DNA from: an uncultured Rhodanobacter sp.
Lineage (GTDB): Bacteria > Pseudomonadota > Gammaproteobacteria > Xanthomonadales > Rhodanobacteraceae
Assembly (NCBI GenBank): GCA_937906285.1
Contig: CALCWL010000294.1
Location: forward strand, 1-6,459
Direction of reading: 5' to 3'
DNA length: 6,459 nt
The notes beneath the pieces are model-generated. The model was not told the DNA's origin and ran no database searches. It worked only from the letters and a program-made list of their open reading frames with translations. The position numbers and the translations under genes are program-made. Below, in pieces: positions 1-5,161 of the stretch (position 1 is its first letter; the number at the start of each line of letters is the position of its first letter).

Positions 1-263
1 TGATGATGCTGGGCCTGCTCGGCGACGCCCTGCTGCGCGTGGCCCGCGGCGACTTCGCCCACCGCATCCGCCTGGCGCGGCGCGACGAATTCGGCCGCCT
101 GTTCGCCACCTTCAACCTGATGAACAGCACTCTGCAGGCCCGCCAGCGCCGCACTCCGGAAAGCGCACCGCTCAAGGGCGAAGCAGACGTCACTCGGCCG
201 ACCCGCATCATGTCAACAGTGGCGGCCGAGGCTGCGCCAGCCGCGACCGACGCGCCGCCGTAG
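1..263 (+). CDS. HAMP-domain membrane sensor protein, C-terminal end (5' truncated by window)
   Basis: Only the last 86 full codons are in the window; the reading frame is open to the left edge, so the start lies upstream and the Met at base 3 is probably internal. Residues about 1-48 resemble a HAMP linker. A first helix leads into the connector around ARGDFAHRI, followed by the DEFGRL...FN.M...L heptad pattern typical of the second HAMP helix. HAMP domains sit just inside the inner membrane and pass signals from a periplasmic sensor to a cytoplasmic output. Here the HAMP is followed only by about 40 low-complexity residues rich in Ala, Pro and Thr. There is no kinase, cyclase or methyl-accepting module after it. 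Any other domain must be upstream, so the protein's function cannot be named. The TAG stop at 261-263 is followed by an inverted REP-like pair that may stop transcription. The gene converges on the LysM gene. Confidence 0.75.
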   Translation, partial: MMLGLLGDALLRVARGDFAHRIRLARRDEFGRLFATFNLMNSTLQARQRRTPESAPLKGEADVTRPTRIMSTVAAEAAPAATDAPP

Positions 264-345
264 AGTTCCGCTCACGGGCGACGCTCTTGCTTTGCCGAAT
301 CCCGTCTCAACGGCATCGCCCGCGAGCGGGCTCCAGCAAGAAGCG
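264..345. repeat. Inverted pair of REP-like elements (BIME-like) between convergent genes
   Basis: Two related palindromic units face each other. The + strand unit (about 264-290) carries CCGCTCACGGGCGACGC. The minus-strand unit (about 341-311) reads GGAGCCCGCTCGCGGGCGAT, followed by GCCGTTG. Over 25 aligned bases I count 18 identities. The right unit has a clean stem, GCCCGC (318-323) with GCGGGC (326-331). Outer pairings TTCCGCT (266-272) with AGCGGAA (342-348) and CTTGCT (286-291) with AGCAAG (335-340) would fold the whole junction into one hairpin. From memory, the GGAGCCCGC...GCGGGCGAT core matches the REP family that is frequent between genes in Xanthomonadales and Pseudomonas and is linked to RAYT transposases. 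The left unit has diverged more. The element fills the gap between the HAMP gene and the LysM gene, where it probably ends transcription from both sides. Confidence 0.7.
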
Positions 346-355
346 GAAGCCGCGC

Positions 356-1276
356 TCAGTACTGTTTCAGGCGCTGCTTGAGCTCGAGCGCGCGTGCGCG
401 GTAGGCAACGGCCGGCTCGTAGTTCGGGGCGATCGCCAGCACGCGGTTCCACAGCGCGATGGCCTTGTCCAGTTGCTGGTCGCGGTACAGCACCACCGCC
501 TGCTCATGGTACGAATCGAGCAGGCGGCTGCGCAGGCTGGCGGCTTCGGCGCCGGCCGGTTGCAGCCGCGGATCGAGGCTCAGCGCCTGGTCCATGCGGG
601 CGAGTGCCTGCTGCGCTTGGCCCTGGTCGAGCAACGACACACTCTCATCCTGCAACCGGCGCGCCTTCGCCACCGACGATTCGGCGATGACCCGGCCGGC
701 AGGCGCCGCGCTGGTCGCCACCGCTTCCGTCGCCGGCGAACCACCCTTGGCCGACAACGGGATGCGCAGCGTCTGGCCGGTGCGCAGCAACGACGGATTG
801 GTCGAGTGGTTGTAGCGGGCCAGGATCAGGAAGAGCTTCGCGTCGCCAAGATAGCGCGCAGCCAGCGTGCTGTACGAGTCGCCCGACTGCACCACATAGG
901 CCCGCGAACGGCTGCCGAGCCAGCGCTCCGGATCGGCGGTGAGCTGGCGCAACATGCCGCGCGCGGCGCGATCCTGCGGATGCTGCTCCACGTACAGCCG
1001 CAGCGCCTGCTCGCCTTCGGCGTAGTGGCCAGGCTGCAGCTGGTGCTTGACGATCGAGGCCAGCGACGGTGCCGGGGCTGTCGCCGCGGGCACGGCCGGT
1101 GTCGGCGGCGGCGACGATCGCGCCGGGGTGATCACGGCCGAGGAATAGCCGCCCAACGAACGGCAGCCGGACACGCCCACGGCGGCCAGTGCGGCGAGAA
1201 TCAGCGTCGCCGCCGGCCACCAAGGCAGGCGAGCGTGGCGTGTCGAGGCGATACGATGCGCAAGGCTCATGCCCAT
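356..1276 (-). CDS. LysM- and TPR-containing envelope lipoprotein
   Basis: The predicted protein has 306 residues. Residues 1-38 form a lipoprotein signal peptide: a basic, rather long N-region, a hydrophobic core (PAATLILAALAAVGV) and a lipobox VSGC with the lipidated Cys at 38. A Pro/Ala-rich spacer (about 50-72) follows, then a short helical segment (74-110) that resembles a TPR helix pair. A LysM domain (about 127-173) starts YVVQSGDSYSTLAARYLGD and ends TGQTLRIP; LysM binds peptidoglycan glycan. Two TPR-like helix pairs follow at about 203-238 and 253-290 and would serve protein-protein contacts. The likely place is the periplasmic face of a membrane, anchored by lipid and held to the wall. 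No enzyme domain is visible, so a scaffolding role is inference. The start at 1276 has only a weak Shine-Dalgarno; the Met at 1270 is an equal alternative. A small ORF with a strong Shine-Dalgarno ends 7 bases upstream, so translational coupling is possible. Confidence 0.85.
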   Translation of the reverse strand: MGMSLAHRIASTRHARLPWWPAATLILAALAAVGVSGCRSLGGYSSAVITPARSSPPPTPAVPAATAPAPSLASIVKHQLQPGHYAEGEQALRLYVEQHPQDRAARGMLRQLTADPERWLGSRSRAYVVQSGDSYSTLAARYLGDAKLFLILARYNHSTNPSLLRTGQTLRIPLSAKGGSPATEAVATSAAPAGRVIAESSVAKARRLQDESVSLLDQGQAQQALARMDQALSLDPRLQPAGAEAASLRSRLLDSYHEQAVVLYRDQQLDKAIALWNRVLAIAPNYEPAVAYRARALELKQRLKQY

Positions 1277-1283
1277 CGATCCG

Positions 1284-1394
1284 TCAGCCCGTCACGCGCT
1301 GGCCACGACCCGTGGCGGCTCCGACGCGCGCGACCGCAACCGGCGCGACAAGCGCGGGTAGCTGCACGCGGAAATCAAGGTGTTCGAGCATCAT
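1284..1394 (-). CDS. Possible 36-residue leader peptide upstream of the LysM gene
   Basis: A short minus-strand ORF begins with two Met codons (1394-1389) and ends in TGA at 1286-1284, 7 bases before the ATG of the LysM gene. The peptide starts MMLEHLDFRVQLPALV and is then Ala/Val/Arg-rich. The main support is an AGGGGG Shine-Dalgarno (1408-1403) placed 8 bases before the first ATG, stronger than anything in front of the LysM gene itself. It also lies in the leader expected from the TATAAT box at 1459-1454. The position suggests a leader peptide or translational coupling. In DNA this GC-rich, a purine-rich stretch and a 36-codon ORF can arise by chance. I recognise no family. Confidence 0.3.
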   Translation of the reverse strand: MMLEHLDFRVQLPALVAPVAVARVGAATGRGQRVTG

Positions 1395-1453
1395 CCGGCG
1401 GTCCCCCTGCGCAGCATCCGTCCCGGGGACGAGCCATGCGTTTGGCGAAGGCC

Positions 1454-1459
1454 ATTATA
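1454..1459 (-). promoter_or_regulatory. Candidate -10 box of the LysM gene promoter
   Basis: Read on the minus strand this is a perfect TATAAT, followed directly by GGCC. It is rare in such GC-rich DNA and lies in the intergenic region upstream of the LysM gene. Transcription would start near 1447, giving a leader of about 170 bases that contains the possible small ORF. No good -35 hexamer is seen 16-18 bases upstream, so an activator may be needed or the call may be wrong. Confidence 0.5.
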
Positions 1460-1549
1460 GCTGCGGGCGCCTGGATTGCCGCGGCGCGGGTCTGCGACGA
1501 ATGTTCGTGAAATCCTGTCGTGCCGCCGGGGGCGGATTCCGGGACAAGA

Positions 1550-1586
1550 CAAGGCAGGCCTGCTCGAACCAGCCAGGCCTGCCTTG
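1550..1586 (-). terminator. Rho-independent-type terminator of the M4 protease gene
   Basis: A perfect 13-bp inverted repeat, CAAGGCAGGCCTG (1550-1562) with CAGGCCTGCCTTG (1574-1586), encloses an 11-base loop. On the minus strand it is followed by TCTTGTCC (1549-1542), a moderate U-rich run. It lies about 120 bases after the protease stop and before the LysM promoter, where a terminator for the protease transcript is expected. The stem is long and GC-rich, so a hairpin is certain to form. The T tract is imperfect, so efficiency is uncertain. Confidence 0.65.
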
Positions 1587-1708
1587 CAGGTACTGCTCCC
1601 CGATCAGTACAACGGGCTATCCATGGCCCGTCCAGGCGGATGGAGAAAGCCGCTCGTCGCGGCCTTCCCCGATCGCCAGCCGAGCGTGGAGGTCGAGAGA
1701 TCCGCCTC
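1587..1708 (-). other. Structured 3' region of the protease transcript, no gene
   Basis: Together with the neighbouring terminator and the LysM promoter region, this belongs to the gene-free stretch 1395-1708. No convincing coding frame is present. Three further small inverted repeats lie in it: GTACTG (1590-1595) with CAGTAC (1605-1610), ACGGGC (1612-1617) with GCCCGT (1626-1631), and GAGAG (1695-1699) with CTCTC (1706-1710), the last overlapping the protease stop codon. They may shape or protect the mRNA 3' end. The stems are only 5-6 bp and may be coincidental. Confidence 0.4.
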
Positions 1709-3862
1709 TCAGTTCATCGTTTCCGTCAACGTCACGCCGGAGAACGTCTGGTACGCCCGCACCTTGATGTAATAGGTGGTGGTCGTCGACGGTTTGAAGG
1801 TGCAGCTCTCGCTGTTGCCGGTCTTGTAGGGGCGGCAGCTGTAGGAACTGGTGGTCGGCTCCGCACCCGCCCGCACATACAAGTCCGCATCACCGCTACC
1901 GCCGGAGATCGCGAAGGTCGCGGTGTGGCCGGCCTGCACCGTCTCGCTGTACGTGGCCGACCAGTTGCCCGTGCTTACCGTCGGCAGGCTCACCGAGTCG
2001 GAGCTGCCACCACCGCCACCGCCGGTGGAATAGGAAGCCTTGACGGTCACCCCGGAGTACGACGAGTAGCCGTGCACCTTGATGTAGTACTTGCCGGCGG
2101 CGGGCGAGGCCACGCTGCAGCTTTCCGAGTTGCCGCTCTTGTACGGGCGGCAGTCATAGCTGCTGGTGGTCGGTGCGCTGCCGAACTTGGTGTACAGGTC
2201 GGCGTCGCCGGTGCCGCCGGAGATCGACATCACGAGGTTGCTGGCGCCCGTCGGCACGGTGATGAAGTAGTCGTTGTCGGCACCGGAGGCGCCCGACACG
2301 CCGGTGACGCCGACGTTGTTCTGCAGCTCCGTGGTGCCGCCACCGCCACCGCCGCCACTGCCCGGGCAGGTCACGCCCACGCCGTTGAACGCGGCGATCA
2401 CCGCATTCTTGTCGTAGCCCAGGTCGGTCGCGGCCGATTCCACGCCGCAGGCACCGGAGTTGAAGGTCGAGGTGGCCGTCCAGTACACCTTGTTGGCCAG
2501 CGCGTAGACCTGGAACGCCTTCCTGACGTCCCAGCCGCTGGTCTTGGCCAGCAGGCAGAACGACTTGTTGTAGACGCCGCTGGAGTAGTGCACGTCGAGG
2601 CCGGAATTGTAGTCGGCCGCGTTGTCGATCGAGCCGCCGTCCTGCGGCGGGTTGCACATGTAGCGCAGCGCGTCGCCGATGCCGGCACTGGCCTTGACGA
2701 TGTCCGCGCCGACCAGGAAATCGGCCGAGCCGCGATCGAAGTATTCGGCCGCTTCGCCGGCGATGTCGGAATAGGCCTCGTTCATGCCGCCGGACTGGCC
2801 GCTGTACTCCAGGCCGGAGTTCTGCTCGGTGTAGCCGTGGCTGATCTCGTGGCTGGTCACGTCCAGCGACACCAGCGGATAGAACGTGCTGGCGCCGTCG
2901 CCGAAGTACATCGCCGAGCCGTCCCAGAACGCGTTCTCGTAGTTCGACTGGTAATGCACTTTCATCAGCAGCTGGATGCTCAGCGGCGGCGCGCCGGTGT
3001 AGGACTGGTACATGTCGTGCACCACGCCACCGAAATGGTGCGCGTCGTTCACCGGCGAGTAGGCGCCGTTGATCGCGTCGGTGTTGCTGGTCGGGCAGGT
3101 GAAGCTGACCACCGAACCGCCGCTGCTGGCGTGGTTGAGGTTGTAGGTCTTGACGTTGGCGTTCTGCAGCGTGCAGGTGCTGCCCGACTGGGTCACGTCG
3201 AGCGCCGCGTAGTCGGTGCCGTAGATGTACTGGCCGGTCTTCTGGTTGCCGCCCGGGCCGTTGGCCGAGGCATCGGTGAGACCATTCCAGCTCTTGATCA
3301 CGGCCCCGGTATTGGCGTCGACGATGGCGGTGGGACGCGTCGGGTTGGCGCCGTTGACGAAGTACGAGACACGATAGACCAGCCGGGGTGCGGCGCCTTC
3401 CTGCGGATACACGAACAGGTCGGCACGGGCATTTTCCATCGTCGCGCCGGCGACCAGCGCGGTGTGCGCGTGCGCCTTCAGCGCCGCAATCGCGCGCGCG
3501 GCATTCAGCCGGGGGCGTACCGAGATCTGCTGCTGACCCTGCTGCATCAGCTCGCCGGTGGCACGCAAGGCATTGCCCTGGGCGTCCTGCACCACGGCGA
3601 TGCTGCGGCCGTAGACCGGCACGCCCTGGTACATCTGCTGCTGACGCACCACGCGGTGCTGGCCGGCAAGCGCCACGGCGCCATGCGGCGCCAGCGTCAT
3701 GCCCTGGCCCAGGTTCAACTGGTTTGCGAGCGAGGCGACCGGCACGGCGCCCAGATTCTGCGCGCGCAGGGTTTTCGTTTGCGTGTTGGCGGCCGTGGCG
3801 GTCGTGGCGGCGGCCATGCCGATGGCAGCCACCAGCAGTTTCAGGCGGAATGGATGGGGCAT
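1709..3862 (-). CDS. Secreted M4 (thermolysin/LasB-like) zinc metallopeptidase with two C-terminal PPC domains
   Basis: The product has 717 residues. A Sec signal peptide (1-24, cleavage after ATA) precedes an inhibitory propeptide with FTP-like (about 76-105) and PepSY-like (about 125-190) parts. The catalytic domain begins near 197-206 (GPGGNQKTG, aligned from memory with the start of mature Pseudomonas elastase LasB) and ends near 500. Zinc ligands are H338 and H342 of HEISH with E362 of MNEAYSD; E339 is the catalytic base, and D423/H425 in LDVHYSSGVYNK match the transition-state His region. C230/C256 and C472/C499 correspond to the LasB disulfides; C403 and C436 look extra. A Gly linker leads to PPC domain 1 (about 512-611), a second Gly linker, and PPC domain 2 (about 622-716). 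Both have SGG.GDADLY and CRPYK.GNSESC. PPC domains are often trimmed after export. Export through Sec and then type II secretion is inferred from the family. The start at 3862 has AGGAG (3875-3871) 8 bases upstream; a longer frame to 3925 lacks this. Confidence 0.95.
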   Translation of the reverse strand: MPHPFRLKLLVAAIGMAAATTATAANTQTKTLRAQNLGAVPVASLANQLNLGQGMTLAPHGAVALAGQHRVVRQQQMYQGVPVYGRSIAVVQDAQGNALRATGELMQQGQQQISVRPRLNAARAIAALKAHAHTALVAGATMENARADLFVYPQEGAAPRLVYRVSYFVNGANPTRPTAIVDANTGAVIKSWNGLTDASANGPGGNQKTGQYIYGTDYAALDVTQSGSTCTLQNANVKTYNLNHASSGGSVVSFTCPTSNTDAINGAYSPVNDAHHFGGVVHDMYQSYTGAPPLSIQLLMKVHYQSNYENAFWDGSAMYFGDGASTFYPLVSLDVTSHEISHGYTEQNSGLEYSGQSGGMNEAYSDIAGEAAEYFDRGSADFLVGADIVKASAGIGDALRYMCNPPQDGGSIDNAADYNSGLDVHYSSGVYNKSFCLLAKTSGWDVRKAFQVYALANKVYWTATSTFNSGACGVESAATDLGYDKNAVIAAFNGVGVTCPGSGGGGGGGTTELQNNVGVTGVSGASGADNDYFITVPTGASNLVMSISGGTGDADLYTKFGSAPTTSSYDCRPYKSGNSESCSVASPAAGKYYIKVHGYSSYSGVTVKASYSTGGGGGGSSDSVSLPTVSTGNWSATYSETVQAGHTATFAISGGSGDADLYVRAGAEPTTSSYSCRPYKTGNSESCTFKPSTTTTYYIKVRAYQTFSGVTLTETMN

Positions 3863-3870
3863 GTAGTGAG

Positions 3871-3875
3871 CTCCT
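3871..3875 (-). promoter_or_regulatory. Shine-Dalgarno deciding the protease start
   Basis: AGGAG on the minus strand lies 8 bases before the ATG at 3862-3860. The peptide from that ATG begins MPHPFRLKLLVAAIG, an ordinary signal peptide. The longer in-frame start at 3925 would put 21 Arg/His-rich residues before it. The site fixes the start at 3862. Confidence 0.85.
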
Positions 3876-4108
3876 GGAAGAAGTGGGGACAAACGCGCCC
3901 GATGCGGCCGCAAAGCCCCATGCAAGAATTTCCGTGCGAGGCACGGCGTTGGTATTCGTCAGCGGTCCGGCGATCCCGAACTACGTCCGTCGGTGGCTGC
4001 CTTCCCCCTGAGGTTCCCTGCAGGGACAGCACATGGACGCGTAACTGCAAGACGACGAAGGCGTCGCCACGGGATCATCCCCCAGCCTCCCAGATGGTGG
4101 ACCCGGCG

Positions 4109-4137
4109 ACGTTATTACTTGCGATACCGACTGACAA
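4109..4137 (-). promoter_or_regulatory. Candidate sigma-70-type promoter of the protease gene
   Basis: On the minus strand, TTGTCA (4137-4132, five of six bases of the -35 consensus) is followed after 17 bases by TAACGT (4114-4109, a weak -10). TAATAA overlaps it with only a 14-base spacer. Transcription would start near 4102, giving an mRNA leader of about 240 bases. The good -35 and poor -10 would suit an activated promoter; the CRP/Clp-like palindrome lies just upstream. A promoter nearer the gene is not excluded. Confidence 0.35.
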
Positions 4138-4158
4138 TCCGACTTTTTCCTACGTCGG

Positions 4159-4172
4159 GTGATCGCGGTCAC
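4159..4172 (-). promoter_or_regulatory. CRP/Clp-like binding site upstream of the protease promoter
   Basis: The site reads GTGA, six bases, TCAC, the spacing and half-sites of the CRP consensus TGTGA-N6-TCACA without the outermost T and A. Clp, the CRP homologue of Xanthomonads, recognises the same pattern and is known to control extracellular enzyme genes there. Its centre (4165.5) is about 63 bases upstream of the inferred start of transcription, close to the -61.5 of class I CRP sites. The match is seen in the sequence; binding is inference. Confidence 0.45.
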
Positions 4173-4375
4173 GTCCTGCCGGATGCGCGCACGGCACGGA
4201 CGCCAGTGTGTCGTGGATGCCTCGGAAGTCTTCGAATGGCTTGCCCGAGGCCCTTTCGCAAACGCGAAAATCCATCGACAGGCGCAGTCAGCGCGACCGC
4301 ATCGAACTGTTTCCGGCGAGCACGCGCGACGCAAGATTTTTCGGCATCGATTCCATGCCGTTCAGGGCGCTCCGT

Positions 4376-4933
4376 TCAGAGCATGCCGGTTTCCAGCTTC
4401 GCCTCGTCGGACATCATCGAGTGATTCCACGGCGGGTCGAACACGAGATCCACGTCGGCTTCGGTGATGGTGGGGATCATCTCCAGCTTGGTGCGGGCGT
4501 CGTCCACCAGGATGTCGCCCATGCCGCAGCCGGGCGCGGTGAGCGTGAGCTTGACGTAGACCTTGCGTTCGCCGGATTCGCCGTGCTCCATGCTCAGGTC
4601 GTAGACCAGCCCGAGATCGACCACGTTGACCGGGATCTCCGGGTCGAACACCGTGCGCAGCTGGTCCCAGGCGAGCTTCTCCACGTCGGCATCGGTGGCG
4701 TCGGGCGGCACTTCGATCGGCATGGGCCGATCCTTGCCCAGCGCATCGGCATCGTCGCCGGCCACGCGGAACAGGTTGCCCTCCACATACACCGTGAAGC
4801 TGCCGCCGAGGGCCTGGGTGATGTAGCCAATCTGGCCCGCGGGCAACGTCACCACCTCACCCTGCGGCACCATCACCGCGCTGCAATCGCGCACCAGGGT
4901 GACCGGCTCGCTGCTCAGACTGAAACCACTCAT
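4376..4933 (-). CDS. sufT: Putative Fe-S cluster assembly protein SufT (MIP18/DUF59 family)
   Basis: The product has 185 residues. The N-terminal part (about 10-75) has the SufT-type pattern RDCSAVMVPQGEVVTLP, ITQALGGSFTVYV and LFRVAGDDADALG. The MIP18/DUF59 domain follows (about 85-165) with DPEIPVNVVDLGLVYDL (97-113) and TAPGCGMG, whose Cys136 is the conserved family cysteine. The end has DPPWNHSMMSDEAK. Proteins of this family help mature iron-sulfur proteins in the cytoplasm; in Staphylococcus aureus SufT matters most when demand for Fe-S clusters is high. The length is that of the stand-alone SufT family. No other suf or isc gene is within the window, so it is not in a suf operon on the side that can be seen, and its + strand neighbour is divergent. 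The start at 4933 has only a weak GGGA upstream, but the family pattern begins soon after it and a -10-like CATAAT lies about 55 bases before. Confidence 0.9.
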   Translation of the reverse strand: MSGFSLSSEPVTLVRDCSAVMVPQGEVVTLPAGQIGYITQALGGSFTVYVEGNLFRVAGDDADALGKDRPMPIEVPPDATDADVEKLAWDQLRTVFDPEIPVNVVDLGLVYDLSMEHGESGERKVYVKLTLTAPGCGMGDILVDDARTKLEMIPTITEADVDLVFDPPWNHSMMSDEAKLETGML

Positions 4934-4987
4934 GCCGACGACTTTCCCGTATCCACAGGCGCGGCCACATGCCGTACCGAAGCGCCC

Positions 4988-4993
4988 ATTATG
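4988..4993 (-). promoter_or_regulatory. Candidate -10 box of sufT
   Basis: The minus strand reads CATAAT followed by GGGC, five of six bases of the -10 consensus. Transcription would start near 4981, leaving a leader of about 48 bases before the sufT ATG. No -35 consensus is visible upstream. The same layout, (T/C)ATRAT then GG(C/G)C, occurs before the LysM gene and before the membrane protein gene. Confidence 0.45.
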
Positions 4994-5083
4994 CCAACCG
5001 CGGCGCGCGGCCGCTTGTTCCAGATCAGCCCGACGGGAGATGAGGCGACGTTTTGTCCGTCCGTCGCAGCGCGCAGCGCACGG

Positions 5084-5089
5084 TATGAT
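5084..5089 (+). promoter_or_regulatory. Candidate -10 box of the small membrane protein gene
   Basis: TATGAT, followed directly by GGCC, matches five of six consensus bases. Transcription would start near 5096, about 65 bases before the preferred ATG at 5162. No -35 hexamer stands out at the proper distance. It is divergent from the sufT promoter, with about 90 bases between the two -10 boxes. Confidence 0.45.
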
Positions 5090-5114
5090 GGCCGCTTTGC
5101 CGACGGATCAAGCG

Positions 5115-5150
5115 ATGCATTGCAGCCACCTGGCGGGGCGCCACCGATGA
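5115..5150 (+). CDS. Possible 11-residue leader peptide overlapping the next start
   Basis: The short ORF reads MHCSHLAGRHR and its TGA (5148-5150) overlaps the ATG at 5147 of the membrane protein frame as ATGA, a layout typical of translational coupling. It lies within the transcript expected from the TATGAT box. A weak GGA lies 7 bases upstream of its ATG. Three of 11 residues are His. If real, it would favour the 5147 start of the next gene. Chance is quite possible for so short a frame. Confidence 0.2.
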   Translation: MHCSHLAGRHR

Positions 5151-5161
5151 GGGCGCGCAGC

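Larger units (their letters stand above)
3863..4375. other. Gene-free regulatory region between sufT and the protease gene
   Basis: About 510 bases contain no credible gene; open frames on both strands have no domain or good start. On the minus strand it holds a candidate protease promoter and a CRP/Clp-like palindrome. The long protease leader has a perfect small hairpin, CCGTGC (3932-3937) with GCACGG (3941-3946), and the 12-bp palindrome TCCCTGCAGGGA (4015-4026). Nearer sufT are a hairpin CGGCAT (4342-4347) with ATGCCG (4355-4360) and the inverted repeat TTTCGC (4254-4259) with GCGAAA (4264-4269). Neither is followed by a T run in the direction of sufT transcription, so no clear sufT terminator is seen. 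Local composition is more A/T-rich near 4110-4150, as in promoter DNA. Confidence 0.55.

Noticed and set aside
287..1510. 407-codon + strand ORF opposite the LysM gene
   Set aside because: The minus strand codes a lipoprotein with a clear lipobox and LysM domain. The + frame is Arg-rich low-complexity sequence without a motif.
3863..3925. Upstream extension of the protease to an ATG at 3925
   Set aside because: It would put 21 Arg/His-rich residues before a normal signal peptide and would span the AGGAG Shine-Dalgarno that serves the ATG at 3862.
2154..3944. 596-codon minus-strand ORF overlapping the protease in another frame
   Set aside because: The composition is dominated by Arg, Ala and Gly, as in frame shadows of GC-rich genes; the protease frame has all catalytic residues.
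4015..4026. 12-bp palindrome TCCCTGCAGGGA in the protease leader
   Set aside because: It has no loop for a hairpin and no matching known operator; one such palindrome in 6 kb of GC-rich DNA is weak evidence.
1520..4162. 880-codon + strand ORF opposite the protease
   Set aside because: It is the antisense of a clear M4 protease. Long stop-free antisense frames are expected in GC-rich DNA with this codon use. The translation is Arg/Gly/Val-rich without domains and has no good start.
4254..4269. Inverted repeat TTTCGC-AAAC-GCGAAA as an operator or terminator
   Set aside because: It is short, has no T run, and lies downstream of sufT and well upstream of the protease promoter; I know no regulator with this site.
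3981..4334. 117-codon minus-strand ORF in the protease upstream region
   Set aside because: No domain, odd Cys/Arg-rich composition, no Shine-Dalgarno, and it overlaps the candidate promoter and CRP-like site.
4342..4360. Hairpin CGGCAT/ATGCCG as the sufT terminator
   Set aside because: The stem is only 6 bp and on the minus strand it is followed by AAAAATC, not a T run; the T run lies on the wrong side.
4208..5146. Upstream extension of the membrane protein frame
   Set aside because: The extra 300 or so residues run antisense to sufT and resemble no protein; the membrane helices begin only after 5162.
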